NCBI GenBank assembly: GCA_022009835.1
Contig: CP091726.1
Span: 310,001 to 374,000 of the forward strand
DNA: 64,000 nt
DNA from: Bacilli bacterium
Lineage (GTDB): Bacteria > Bacillota_I > Bacilli_A > RF39 > UBA660
Direction of reading: 5' to 3'
Made by a program: the position numbers and the translations under genes. Shown one piece after another: positions 32,673-43,549 of the stretch. Every line of letters starts with the position of its first letter. Within the stretch, counting starts at the first letter, position 1. A model generated the notes under the pieces. The model saw only the letters and a program-made list of their open reading frames with translations. It searched no databases and was not told the DNA's origin.

Positions 32673-32714
32673 AATTATTATGGTATAATTTAGATAATAG
32701 GAGAGTGATTAGAG

Positions 32715-33442
32715 ATGAAAAAAATATATACTTTTTATTTATTTGTGGTTTATTTATTTTAACTGGATGTGGAAAGATAAATAGTAATGAACTTATTATG
32801 GTAACGGAGGCTGGTTTTGCGCCTTATGAATATTATGAGAATAGTGAGGTAGTAGGAGTTGATGTTGATATAGCAAGAGAAATAGCTAAAGAGATGGGAA
32901 AGACTCTTGTTATTAAAGATATTGCTTTTGATTCTATTATTAATGAGGTTAAAACTGGTAAGGCTGATTTTGGTGCAGCTGGTATAAGTTATAGTGGGGA
33001 AAGGGCTAAGAATGTTGATTTTTCTATTAATTATGCGGTAAGTAAACAAGTTGTTATTGTAAAGAATGATAGTTCTATTACAGATATTAATAGTATTGGT
33101 AATAAGAAAATAGCTGTACAACTTGGTAGTGTTGCTGATACTTTTGTAACTGATGAATATGATGAGGCTACTATTGTAAGACAAAAAAAGTATTTGGCCG
33201 CTATTGAAGATTTAAAAGTTGGTAAGGTTGATTGTGTTGTTATGGATGAACTTCCTGCTAAAGAGATTGTTAATAGTAATACTGGTATTAAAATACTTAA
33301 TGGTGCTCTTACTAATGATAGTTATGGTATGGTTGTTAAAAAAGGTAATAAAGAATTATTAGAAGTTATTAATAAAGTTCTTAATAGATTATCTAGTGAT
33401 GGCTCTATTGATAGGTATATTATTGCACATACTGGGGAATAG
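32715..33442 (+). CDS. Amino-acid ABC transporter substrate-binding lipoprotein
   Basis: Family-3 solute-binding lipoprotein for polar amino acids. The lipobox is LFILTGCG, so Cys is lipidated. The mature domain begins ELIMVTEAGFAPYEYY and shows GVDVDIAREIAKEMGKTL, DFGAAGISYSGERAKNVDFS and IAVQLGSVADTFV, all typical of PF00497. The true start is ATG 32715, read through one missing base in the A-run after it. It forms an operon with the permease and ATPase that follow. Which amino acid it binds is unknown; arginine or glutamine are plausible from the arc operon nearby. Confidence 0.93.
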
Positions 33443-33450
33443 GTGATTTT

Positions 33451-34185
33451 ATGAATAGTTATATGGCTTTTTTTGATAAGATATTTGGTTTTTTTAAGAA
33501 TATTGGTACTAGTTTTTATGATAGTGTTATTTATGATAATAGATATGAATATATATTTGAAGGATTATTTAATACTATTTTTGATTGCTTTTTTTGCCGT
33601 TATTATTGGTATTATTCTAGGTGTTTTGATTGCTCTTATTAGACATAATCATGATACTAATGGTAAAATGAGACTTGGTAATAAGATTTGTTCTTTATAT
33701 GTTAATATTATTAGAGGAACGCCAGTTTTATTACAATTAATGATTATTTATTATGTTATTTTTTTAGGACAGTTAATATTAATATTGTTATTGTAGGTGT
33801 TTTAGCGTTTGGTCTTAATTCTGCGGCTTATGTTTCTGAAATTATAAGAGCTGGTATTAACTCTGTTGATAAAGGACAAATGGAGGCAGGATTATCTTTA
33901 GGACTTAGTTATCATAAGGTAATGAGATATATTATTTTACCACAGGCAATACTTAATATTCTTCCTGCTCTTGGTAATGAGTTTATTACTTTACTTAAGG
34001 AGACTTCTGCTGGGGCATATATTGGTATTATGGAACTTACAAAGGCTTCAGATATTATTGCTTCTAGAACTTATGATTATTTCTTTCCACTTATCATTAC
34101 TGCTGTTATATATTTAATTATGACAATAGGTTTATCTAAACTTGTTAATGTTATGGAAAGGAGACTTGCTAATGCTAGAGGTTAA
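33451..34185 (+). CDS. Amino-acid ABC transporter permease (frameshifted)
   Basis: Inner-membrane channel subunit of a polar amino-acid importer (HisMQ/GlnP type). It contains IFEGLFNTI, LIAFFAVIIGIILGVLIALI, IRGTPVLLQLMIIYYV, NSAAYVSEIIRAGINSVDKG and QMEAGLSLGLSYHKVMRYII, which holds the EAA loop that docks to the ATPase. Breaks near 33580 and 33770. It begins 8 bases after the binding protein and overlaps the ATPase start by 14 bases. Single ORF of about 240 residues after repair. Confidence 0.92.
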
Positions 34186-34883
34186 AAAATTAAAAAAGAA
34201 ATTTGGTAAGAATGTTGTTCTTAAGGACATTAATTTTACTGTTAATGAGGGTGATATTATTTCTATCGTTGGTCCTTCAGGAAGTGGTAAGTCTACTTTA
34301 CTTAGATGTATTAATATGATAGAAAAACCTAGTGGTGGTGATATTGTTTTTGAGGGTAAAAGTCTTATGGATAAAAAAACTAATTTGTCTTTAGTTAGAG
34401 AAAAGATTGGTATGGTATTTCAGCAATTTAACTTATTTGCTAATCTTACTGTTACTGAAAAATATTACTTTAGCACCAGTTAAACTTAAATTGATTGATG
34501 ATAAGATGGCCTATAAAAAGGGGATGGAATTATTAGAAAATGTTGGTCTAAAAGACAAGGCTAATGTTTATCCTAGTAGTTTATCAGGTGGTCAAAAACA
34601 GAGGGTTTCTATTGTTAGAACTTTAATGATGAATCCGGATATTATTTTATTTGATGAGCCTACTAGTGCACTTGATCCTGAAATGGTTCAAGAAGTTTTG
34701 GAACTTATTAGAGAGGTTTCAAAAATGGGAAAGACAATGATTATTGTTTCACATGAAATGAGTTTTGTTAGGGATATTTCTAATAGGATTTTATTTCTTG
34801 ATGATGGTAAGATTATATTTGATGGTAAAAAAATAAAGACTTTTTTTAGTAGTGATAATGAAAGAATTAAAAAGGTTTTTTAA
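34172..34883 (+). CDS. Amino-acid ABC transporter ATPase, GlnQ-like (one frameshift)
   Basis: Energy-coupling ATPase. Walker A IVGPSGSGKSTLLRCIN, Q-loop MVFQQFNLFANLTVTEN, signature SSLSGGQKQRVSI, Walker B IILFDEPTSALDPEMV, H-loop IIVSHEMSFV. A break near 34460 in the sequence following TVTEN splits it into two frames; the correct join gives NITLAPVKLKLI. About 237 residues. Translation overlaps the permease gene. It completes a three-gene import operon directly upstream of the arginine deiminase operon. Confidence 0.94.
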
Positions 34884-34978
34884 TAAAGATTGATAAATAA
34901 ATTGTAAAAATTAGTGGTAATCTGCTATAATTGTATAGTAGGGTACTACTAAATAGAATAAGGAAGGGAGATATATTT

Positions 34979-37297
34979 ATGAATGCGATTAATGTTAAAA
35001 GTGAAATTGGCCCATTAAAAAAGGTATTATTACATAGACCTGGTAGTGAACTTCTTAATTTAACTCCAGACTCTTTAGGTAGATTATTATTTGATGATAT
35101 TCCTTTTTTACCTGAGGCTCAAAAAGAACACGATGAATTTGCAAGAATACTTAAGGAAAATAATATTGAGGTCGTTTATCTAGAAGATTTAATGGCTGAG
35201 GTGTTAGAAATTAGTGAAGATATTTTGAATAAGTTTATTAGACAATTTATTTTTGAGGCTGGTATTAAAACTCCTAAATATAGGAATCTAGTGTTTGATT
35301 ATTTAAAGAGTTTTGTTAATAAAAAAGAACTTGTTCTTAAAACTATGCAAGGTATTAAATTAGAGGAGATTAGTAGAGCAAAAAGAGATTATGAACAATC
35401 ACTTGTTGATTTAGTTAGTGAGGAGTCTGATTTTCTAGCAGATCCTATGCCTAACTTATATTTTACTAGAGATCCTTTTGCTAGTGCTGGTAATGGTATT
35501 ATTCTAAATAAGATGTATTCTGTTACTAGAAATAGGGAAACTATTTATGCTCAATATATATTTAATTATCATCCTGATTACAAAGGACAAGTTAATAAAT
35601 ACTATGATAGATATTTACCATATCATATTGAAGGTGGAGATGTTCTTAACCTTAATAATCATATATTAGCAGTAGGTATTTCACAAAGAACTGAAGCGGG
35701 TGCTATTGATGAACTTGCTAAGAACTTGTTTAGAAATCCTGATTGTGAAATTGATACAATATTAGCATTTAATATTCCTGTGTCAAGAGCATTTATGCAC
35801 TTAGATACAGTATTTACACAAATTGATTTTGATAAGTTTACTTATCATCCTGGTATTATGGATACTCTTCAAGTATTTGAAATTACTGAAGGAGATATTC
35901 CTGATAGTGATGAAGATTTAAATGTTGTTGAAGTTAATGGCTCTTTAGAAGAAATATTAGAAAAATATTTAGGTAGAAAGATTACTTTAATTCCTTGTGC
36001 TGGAGGGGAGAAGATTTCTTCAGAAAGAGAACAATGGAATGATGGTACTAATACTTTATGTATTGCTCCTGGTGTTGTTGTTGTATATGATAGAAATAAT
36101 ATTACTAATAATATTTTAAGAGAACATGGTATTAAAGTATTTGAAATGCCTAGTGCTGAACTTTCTAGAGGTCGTGGAGGTCCTAGATGTATGAGTATGC
36201 CTCTTATTAGAGAAGATATTTATACTGAAGGTGGTGCTGTTAAAGAAGAAAATGTTTCTTCAGTTAAATATGAAGAAGTTAAAAAAGTAAATAATGAGAA
36301 GTTTAATTTTAAAGGTAGAAACTTTTTTTAACTTTACTTGATTATACTCCTGAAGAAATTAGATATTTACTTGATTTATCTAAAGATTTAAAAGATAAAA
36401 AAACATAGAGGTATTGAACATAGATATTTAAATGGTAAAAATATTGTACTTCTATTTGAAAAGACTTCTACTAGAACAAGATGTGCTTTTGAGGTTGCTG
36501 GTCTTGATTTAGGTATGGGAGTTACTTACTTAGATCCGGGTAGTTCACAAATGGGTAAAAAAGAAAGTATTGCTGATACTGCTAAAGTATTAGGTAGAAT
36601 GTATGATGGTATTGAATATAGAGGATACGATCAAAAAATAGTTGAAGAACTTGCTAAGAATGCAGGTGTTCCAGTATGGAATGGTCTTACTACTGAGTTT
36701 CATCCTACACAAATGTTAGCAGATGTTATGACTGTTGAGGAAAACTTTGGTCATTTAGATGGCATTAAACTTGTATTTATGGGTGATGCTAGGAATAATG
36801 TTGCTAATTCTTTAATGGTTGTATGTGCTAAGATGGGTATGCATTTTGTTTCTTGTGGACCTAAAGAACTATGGCCTGATAAAAAACTTATTGATAAGTG
36901 TAAAGAAATTGCTAAAGAAACTGGTGGAAGCATTGAAATGACAGAGGATGTTATGGAGGCTTCTAAAGGAGCAGATGTTATTTATACTGATGTTTGGGTT
37001 TCTATGGGTGAACCAGATGAGGTGTGGGCTGAAAGAATTAAATTACTTAGTCCATATCAAGTTGATATGAATGTTATGAATAATGCTAATGATAATGCTA
37101 TATTCTTACATTGTCTTCCATCATTCCATGATTTAAATACTTCAATTGGTAAAGATATTTATGAGAAGTTTGGTCTTAAGGAAATGGAAGTTACTGATGA
37201 GGTATTTAATAGTCCTAAATCTAAAGTATTTGATGAGGCTGAAAATAGATTACATACTATTAAAGCAGTTGTTTATGCTACGATGAGGGATGAATAA
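34979..37297 (+). CDS. Fused arginine deiminase-ornithine carbamoyltransferase
   Basis: Two enzymes of the ADI pathway, hydrolysing arginine to citrulline and converting citrulline to ornithine and carbamoyl phosphate. The first half has the ADI motifs NLYFTRDPFASAGNG, HIEGGDVLNL, AFMHLDTVFTQ and the catalytic Cys in SRGRGGPRCMSMPLIRE. After a linker of about 30 residues the same frame reads EKFNFKGRNF, the conserved OTC start, without a new start codon; one extra T at about 36328 and an A-run at 36402 break the frame. OTC motifs are EKTSTRTRCAFEVAG, TEFHPTQMLADVMT and FLHCLPSFHD. Start follows GGAAGGGAG. Stop overlaps arcC. Confidence 0.88.
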
Positions 37298-38235
37298 TGA
37301 GTAAAATTGTTATTGCTTTAGGTGGAAATGCTTTAGGTAAAAATCCGAGTGAACAATTATCTTTACTTAAAGATGTTGCTAAGATAATTGTTGATTTAGT
37401 AAAAGATGGAAATAAAATTATTCTGACACATGGGAATGGACCACAGGTAGGACAGATTGCTCTTGCTATGGAGTATGCTTCTAATGGGGAAGCTGGTACT
37501 CCTATGATGCCTTTTCCTGAGTGTGGAAGTATGAGTCAAGGTTATATTGGTTACCAATTGCAACAATGTATTCAAAATGAACTAAAAAAACAGAATATTA
37601 GTAAAAATTGTGTAACTTTGATAACACAAGTCCTAGTTGATTCTAAGGATAGTGCTTTTTCCAAAATCCTAGTAAGCCTATTGGTATGTTTTTATACTAA
37701 AGAAGAGGCTTTGGATATTGAAAAAGAAAAAGGGTATACTATGATAGAAGATGCTGGGCGAGGTTATAGGAGAGTTGTACCATCTCCGATGCCTATTGAT
37801 ATTGTTGAAAAGAATACGATAAAGATGCTTTTTGACAATAATAATATTGTAATTGCTTCTGGTGGTGGAGGTATTCCTGTTATTTTAGACAAGGGAGCAT
37901 ATAAAGGAGTAGAGGCTGTTATTGATAAAGATAGAACTGCTGCTTTACTTGCTAAACTTACTATGGCAGATACTTTAATGATTTTGACTGCTGTTGAAAA
38001 GGTTTCTTTAAATTATAATACTGAAAATCAAGTCGATTTAGATGTTATTACTATTAAAGATGCTAACAAATACATTAGTGAAAATCAATTTGCTAAAGGT
38101 AGTATGCTTCCTAAGGTTGAAGCTTCTATGTCTTTTGTAGAAGATTCTGATGACAGAAAAGCAATTATTAGTTCTCTTGAAAAGGCTAATCTAGCCATTA
38201 AGGGAAAAACTGGTACAATTATAAAGAGGAGGTAG
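37297..38235 (+). CDS. arcC: Carbamate kinase
   Basis: Uses carbamoyl phosphate and ADP to make ATP, ending the arginine deiminase pathway. It reads KIVIALGGNALGKNPSEQ, then ILTHGNGPQVGQIALAM, PFPECGSMSQGYIGYQLQQ, VVPSPMPIDIVE, IVIASGGGGIPVI and VIDKDRTAALLAKL. Length of 312 residues is usual. A short stretch around residue 118 (DSAFSKILVSLLVC) looks locally out of frame relative to the usual DPAFxKPxKPIG, consistent with two compensating indels. Starts inside the stop of the upstream fusion gene (TAATG). Confidence 0.95.
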   Translation: MSKIVIALGGNALGKNPSEQLSLLKDVAKIIVDLVKDGNKIILTHGNGPQVGQIALAMEYASNGEAGTPMMPFPECGSMSQGYIGYQLQQCIQNELKKQNISKNCVTLITQVLVDSKDSAFSKILVSLLVCFYTKEEALDIEKEKGYTMIEDAGRGYRRVVPSPMPIDIVEKNTIKMLFDNNNIVIASGGGGIPVILDKGAYKGVEAVIDKDRTAALLAKLTMADTLMILTAVEKVSLNYNTENQVDLDVITIKDANKYISENQFAKGSMLPKVEASMSFVEDSDDRKAIISSLEKANLAIKGKTGTIIKRR

Positions 38236-38241
38236 AAAGAA

Positions 38242-39692
38242 ATGGCTAAGAAAAAAAGGCTAAGGTAATGTTATCGTCTTTTTCGATTATTCTAATTCTA
38301 ATTTTTGGTCTTGGAATATTATCACATGTACTTCCAAATGCACAATTTGTTGGTGAAGAAATTGTTAATGGAAGCGGAACTGTTGGTGCTACTTTATCAC
38401 AGGTTTTGATGGCACCTATACAGGGATTTGAAAATGCTATTGATGTTGGTATTTTCATTATGATGCTTGGTGGATTGCTTGCTGTTATTAATAAAACTGG
38501 AGCATTAGAAACTGGTATCAAAGTTTTTAGTTCATAAACTAAAAAGGTAGAGAAATTTTATTAATTCCTATATTAATGCTTATTTTCTCTATATGTGGAA
38601 CTACTTATGGTATGCTTGAAGAGACAGTTGGATTTTATGTTTTACTTGCCGCTACTATGATGGCTGCTGGTATGGATCCACTTGTTGGTTCTGCGGTAGT
38701 TCTTCTTGGTGCAGGTAGTGGATGTTTAGGTTCTACTATTAATCCATTTGCTACTGGTGTTGCTATTAGTGCATTACCAGAAGGTATTGCTTGTAATCAA
38801 GGACTTGTTATTTTTAATAGCAGTATTTATTTGGCTTACTACTTTAATTGTTTCTATATTATTTGTAATGAGCTATGCTAAGAAAGTTCAAAAGGATAAA
38901 GGTTCTACATTCTTATCACTTAGAGAACAAAAACAAGCTGAAAAGAAATTTGGTCAATTTGAAGATAATGACAAAAAGGAAGTTAAATTAAGTACTAAAC
39001 AAAAAGTTACTCTTATTCTATTTGGTCTTACATTCCTAGTTATGATTATTGGATTTGTTCCATGGGGTGAGTTTGGTATTACTTTCTTTGATAGCTTTAC
39101 TGGTTGGCTTACTGGTTCTTCACTTGGTAACTGGTGGTTCTATGAGGCTGCTTTATGGTTCTTAATTATGTCTATTATTATTGCAATTATTAATAGATTT
39201 GGTGAGAAAAATTTTGTTGATACTTTTGTTGATGGTGCTGACGATATGATTGGTGTTATATTAGTTATTGCTATTGCAAGAGGTGCTAGTGTACTTATGG
39301 GTGAAACATATCTAGATAATTATATTATTTATAATGCTGCTGATATGCTTGCTAAATTACCTGAACTTGCATTCGTACCACTTAACTATATTTTTACATA
39401 TTGTATTATCTATTTTAGTTCCATCATCATCTGGATTAGCAACTTTATCTACTCCAATTATTGCTCCTATTGCTGCTCAACTTGGTTATAGTGTAGAAGT
39501 TACTATTATGACTTTAGTTGCCGCTAACGGACTTGTTAATTTAATATCTCCAACTTGTGGTGCTATAATGGGTGGACTTGCTCTTGCTAAAGTAGAATAT
39601 TCTACTTGGTTTTAGATGGGCATTTAAAGTAGTTCTTACTATTATGCTTGTAAATATCTTTTGTATTATGTTTATTTACTTTACTTGTATAG
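38242..39692 (+). CDS. YfcC/ArcD-type carrier, probable arginine/ornithine antiporter (frameshifted)
   Basis: Large membrane carrier of the YfcC/DcuC superfamily. Characteristic parts are PNAQFVGEEIVNGSG, MMLGGLLAVINKTGALETGI, STINPFATGVAISALPEGIA, DGADDMIGVILVIAIARG, the conserved SILVPSSSGLATLSTPIIAP and ANGLVNLISPTCGAIMGGLA. About 12 hydrophobic segments. Breaks near 38262, 38537, 38815, 39395, 39610 and 39655. It lies 6 bases behind arcC with its own GGAGG and ends before a terminator, so arginine/ornithine exchange is the likely role. Specificity is inferred from position. Confidence 0.88.
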
Positions 39693-39714
39693 TAAGAATA
39701 ATTATAATGTATTT

Positions 39715-39744
39715 AAGAACAACTATTTTGGTTGTTCTTTTTTT
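39715..39744 (+). terminator. Terminator of the arginine deiminase operon
   Basis: AAGAACAAC pairs with GTTGTTCTT around TATTTTG and is followed by seven T. Confidence 0.9.
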
Positions 39745-39784
39745 GGTTGTATGTTATACTATGTTTATAGGGAGGTTTGTTATT

Positions 39785-40293
39785 ATGCTTAAAAAGGGAA
39801 CTAGTTATGAAGTTAATGTACAGGATATTACTTTTTGGAGAAAAATAATTAATGAAGATAATACTGAAGTGTTTGTTAAGAGTTCTTTAAATGAGCCATT
39901 TATGATTTATATAGATAAGGTAAAAGGTAATGAATATCTTGATTGGGTTACGGGAAGACCTTTTGATATGGAAGATATGGGAAAAGATTTTCTTTTTGGT
40001 CTTAGTAATATAAGGATATCTAAAAATAATGTAAATTTATGTGGTGATGTGGTTTGTAAGGCTGCATATATATTAGATGATAAAGATAGGGAAGAAGAAT
40101 ATACTAATATATCAGAAGGTATTCTTTATGATAGTTATTTTTGCGATATTATTTCTTTTTAAATATAGTTTAGATGTTATTCCTGCTAATTTTTGTATAT
40201 GAAGAAATTAGAAGAGTTAGAAAGATATATGCTGCTAATAACGATAAGGATAATATTAAATGTAAATCTTTAAAGAGAAAAAAAGAAAAATAA
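39785..40293 (+). CDS. Unrecognised cytoplasmic protein (frameshifted near the end)
   Basis: About 170 residues, charged and soluble, starting MLKKGTSYEVNVQDITFWRK after GGAGG. Middle part EPFMIYIDKVKGNEYLDWVT and LCGDVVCKAAYILDDKDREE. A break near 40160 hides a basic tail (KSLKRKKEK). I see no known motif. Own promoter-like sequence (TATACT) and a downstream tandem-hairpin element. A single-gene unit. Confidence 0.6.
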
Positions 40294-40302
40294 TATTTTT
40301 TT

Positions 40303-40362
40303 GAAGACTTATTTATAAGGCTTTTAAAAAAATCTAGTTAAAGACTTAATGGCTTTAACTAG
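40303..40362 (+). repeat. Tandem-hairpin intergenic element, copy 5
   Basis: The first hairpin has a GAAGAC...GGCTTT core with an inner CTTAT/ATAAG stem. The second pairs TCTAGTTAAAG with CTTTAACTAG(C) around AC-TTAAT-GG, ten or more perfect base pairs. An additional terminator follows at 40381. Confidence 0.8.
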
Positions 40363-40380
40363 CAGTGAGCAACGAAGTGT

Positions 40381-40415
40381 GAACTGATACTAAAAAAAGT
40401 ATTTAGTTCTTTTTT
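40381..40415 (+). terminator. Rho-independent terminator
   Basis: GAACT.ATAC pairs with GTAT.TAGTTC around an A-run loop, followed by seven T. Confidence 0.8.
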
Positions 40416-40455
40416 TATTTATGTGTTAAAAATATTAGTAGTGCAGGTGATTATT

Positions 40456-42339
40456 ATGTATTATAAAAATTAGTCATGGTAGTGTTACTCTTGGTAATAA
40501 TACGGTTCTTGAAGATATTAATTTTTTTGTGTTAAAGATAATGAGAAAAATTGGTATTGTAGGTAGAAATGGCTCAGGGTAAAACGACTTTACTTAAGGC
40601 TATTACTTCAGAGTATGAAATTAATAGTGGTTATGAAGAAGTAGATATTATTTCTTCAGGAGACTTTAATATTGGTTATGTTAAACAGAATGATGGTTAT
40701 AATCTTGATATGAAGATGATAGATTATATTAGGAGTTCTTTTTAAAGATATTCTTGATATTGAAAAGAAACTTAATACTTTAGAGGATGAAATGAGTATT
40801 CATTATGATGAAAAGATAGTAAGTAAATATAATGATCTTTTATCTAGATATGAATATATGGGTGGTTATAAATATAAGAAGGAGATAGAGGTTATTTTAA
40901 ATAAGTTTGATTTTAGTGATAAGGATAAAGATAGGTGTTTGAATGAGTTTTCTGGTGGTCAAATTACAAAGTTATCTTTGATTAGACTTTTATTATCGAA
41001 GCCTGATTTACTTATTTTGGATGAACCTACTAATCACTTAGATATTAAGGCTATAGAATGGCTTGAGGATTACTTAAAGGGATACAAGGGCTCTATTATT
41101 TTGGTTAGTCATGATAGAATGTTTTTGGATAATGTTTGTAACGTTATATATGATATTGAGTATGGTAGTTTAACTAGATATAGTGGTAATTATTCTTATT
41201 TTGTTAAGAAGAAGGAAGAGGATTATATAAGAAATCTTAAAGATTATGAAAGACAACAACAAGAGATTAAGAGACTACAGGATATCGCAGATAGATTTAG
41301 GTATAAACCTACTAAAGCTGGCATGGCAATGTCAAAATTAAAGCAAATTGAGAGAATGGTATTAATAGATAAACCTGATAAGGCTAATACAAAGTCTTTT
41401 AAGATTAATTTTAGTCCGGATATGAATAGTTATAGAGATGTTCTTAAGGTTAAAAAAATCTTTCTATTGGTTATGATAGAGAGTTATGTAAGTTATCTTT
41501 TGAGGTGGAAAGAGGAGACAGACTTGGTATTATTGGTGAGAATGGTATTGGTAAAAGTACATTTCTTAAAACTATTATGGGTGATATTCCAGCACTTGGT
41601 GGTAAGTTTGTTTTTGGAGATAGGGTTAATATTGGTTACTTTTTCACAAGCATTAGATAATCTTAATTATGATAATTCTATTTATGATGAGATTGACAAA
41701 GAATTTCCTAGGCTTACACCTAATGAGATTAGAACTCTTCTTGGGGCTTTTGAATTTAGTGGGGAAGATGTCTTTAAAAAAATTAAGGATTTATCTGGTG
41801 GTGAAAAGGTTAGAGTTAGTTTATGTAAGATTTTGAATAAGAAGCCTAATGTTCTTATCTTAGATGAACCGACGAATCATTTAGATATTATTGGTAAAGA
41901 TACTATTGAGAAAATGCTTACTAGTTATAAGGGTACTATTATTATGGTTAGTCATGATAGATATCTTATTAAGAATGTTTGCAATAGACTTCTTGTTATG
42001 GAAGATGGCAGAAGTACTTTATATAATTATGGTTATAATGAGTATTTGGAGAAGACTAGGTTTAATAATATAAGTAATGATAATAAGGTTAAGATAGAAA
42101 AGAAGAAAAGTACTGATAAAAAGGTAGATTTTTTTGATAGAAATAAAATGATTAAGAAAATAGAAAGGGATATTTTTGAATTAGAGGAGAGACTTAGTAA
42201 TCTTAATAATGAGCTTTTGAAGGAAGATGTTTATATGGATATTAATAAGGCTAATTTGATTAAGTTAGAGATTGATATTGTAAGTAAGGATATTGAGAAG
42301 AAAACATTAGAGTGGGATGAAATTACGAAGGATATGTAA
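40456..42339 (+). CDS. ABC-F family ATPase, translation or ribosome-protection type (frameshifted)
   Basis: Two ATP-binding cassettes in one protein without membrane segments. Domain 1: Walker A IGIVGRNGSGKTTLLKAI, signature LNEFSGGQITKLSL, Walker B LLILDEPTNHLDIKAIEWLE. The PtIM-type linker RDVLKV follows KQIERM. Domain 2: GIIGENGIGKSTFLKTIMG, signature LSGGEKVRVSLC, Walker B VLILDEPTNHLDIIGKDTIE. A basic coiled C-terminus follows (KKVDFFDRNKMIKKIERDIF). About 628 residues. Breaks near 40470, 40530, 40575, 40742, 41455, 41490 and 41640. ABC-F proteins act on the ribosome; whether this one gives antibiotic resistance cannot be told. Confidence 0.92.
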
Positions 42340-42409
42340 TCTTGGTATTATTAATTATTTGTTTATGTTACTTTTTACATATAATGTTTTTAGATGTGAG
42401 GTGATAATA

Positions 42410-43405
42410 ATGAATGATAATATTAAGGATATACTTGAAGGTCAAAGAATTAGGGAAAGACTTAGGAGGGCTGGTATTTATCCAATGGTTGGTCCTAGAG
42501 GTCCAAAAGGGGATAAGGGCGATGGTATTAGTATTATTGGTGATTATGATAGTTATGAGGAGTTAATTAATAATCATCCTTCTGGTAATAGAGGGGACTG
42601 CTACTTAGTTAGTGGTAATTTATATGTTTGGAATAGTGAAAAATCTATTTGGGATAATGTTGGTAATATAGAGGGCCCTCCAGGGAAGAGTGAGAAGATT
42701 AGTGTTGGAAAAGTAAGTAGTGGTAGTGAGGCTACTATTGTTGATAATTTTGATGGCGAAGTTCATACTTTGGATTTTGTTATTCCGAGGGGTCAAAAAG
42801 GTGATAAAGGTGACACTGGTTTAAAAGGCGATAAAGGAGAAAAAGGTGATATTGGTCCTCAGGGAGAAAAGGGAGAAGCTGGTCCTATTGGTCCTCAAGG
42901 AAAGCAAGGTATTGCAGGTCCTCCTGGCATAGAGGGAAAAATTGGTCCGACGGGACCGCAGGGACCTCAAGGAACACTTGGGCCTACTTCTTATAATGCT
43001 GTTTGTTTTTCTAGTTTTAAAGATACTACTAATGCTGGTACAATGACTGTTACTACTACTAGAATTATTCCAGGGAACTCTGATATTATATCTATTTCTG
43101 GTAATCAAATAAAGGTATCGAAAACTAGTGTATTTGAGGTTACTTTGTGTGGACGAATATCGGGTGTTACTAATGATACTGGTGGTAAGTTCTATTTATA
43201 TAATGCTACTACTAATGAAAAAATTAGTGATATGGAGTTTGTTCTTGATAAGGGTACTACTAGTGACATGGATTTTTCAGAAGTTAATTTTGTTGATGTT
43301 TATGCTGGTGGTAATCTTGAAATAAGAACTGAAGTTATTGGTAATGATACTGGTAATATTTCTTTTTCTATGGTTAATGTTATTCTTAAACGTTATAATT
43401 TATAA
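42410..43405 (+). CDS. Collagen-like protein with C-terminal jelly-roll domain
   Basis: Intact 332-residue protein. After a short N-terminal helix and a first block GPRGPKGDKGDG, a globular insert (YDSYEELINNHPSGNRGDCY, then LYVWNSEKSIWDNVGN) is followed by two Gly-X-Y tracts, roughly residues 128-205, with many GDKGEKGD and GPQGPQG triplets. The C-terminal 130 residues (SYNAVCFSSFKDTTNAGTMT, later SGNQIKVSKTSVFEVTLCGR) look like a BclA/TNF-like beta domain that trimerises. No signal peptide or anchor is visible, as in spore-coat or surface collagen-like proteins. It is the last core gene before the accessory region. Confidence 0.85.
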   Translation: MNDNIKDILEGQRIRERLRRAGIYPMVGPRGPKGDKGDGISIIGDYDSYEELINNHPSGNRGDCYLVSGNLYVWNSEKSIWDNVGNIEGPPGKSEKISVGKVSSGSEATIVDNFDGEVHTLDFVIPRGQKGDKGDTGLKGDKGEKGDIGPQGEKGEAGPIGPQGKQGIAGPPGIEGKIGPTGPQGPQGTLGPTSYNAVCFSSFKDTTNAGTMTVTTTRIIPGNSDIISISGNQIKVSKTSVFEVTLCGRISGVTNDTGGKFYLYNATTNEKISDMEFVLDKGTTSDMDFSEVNFVDVYAGGNLEIRTEVIGNDTGNISFSMVNVILKRYNL

Positions 43406-43449
43406 ATAGGGAAATACTGATCTTTGTGGTTGGTATTTTTTATTCACTG

Positions 43450-43517
43450 CAAGCCTAACTTTATTAGTCTTGTTAGTGCTATTTAGAGCCAATATTTAGT
43501 ATATTGTCTCTAAATAG
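43450..43517 (-). repeat. Tandem-hairpin intergenic element, copy 6 (reverse orientation)
   Basis: On the minus strand the first hairpin reads CTATTTAGAGAC...GGCTCTAAATAG (ten-base outer stem) and the second CAAGAC...GGCTTG. Same core as the other copies. It lies between the collagen-like gene and a gene remnant at the edge of the accessory region. Confidence 0.75.
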
Positions 43518-43549
43518 GTATCATCCATACTTATTATATATTAGTTATT

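Noticed and set aside
36293..36331. Separate OTC start codon (ATG AGA AGT) inside the arginine deiminase frame
   Set aside because: Used as written it would replace the conserved KGRNF start by unrelated residues and has no ribosome binding site. The fused frame preserves the family motif.
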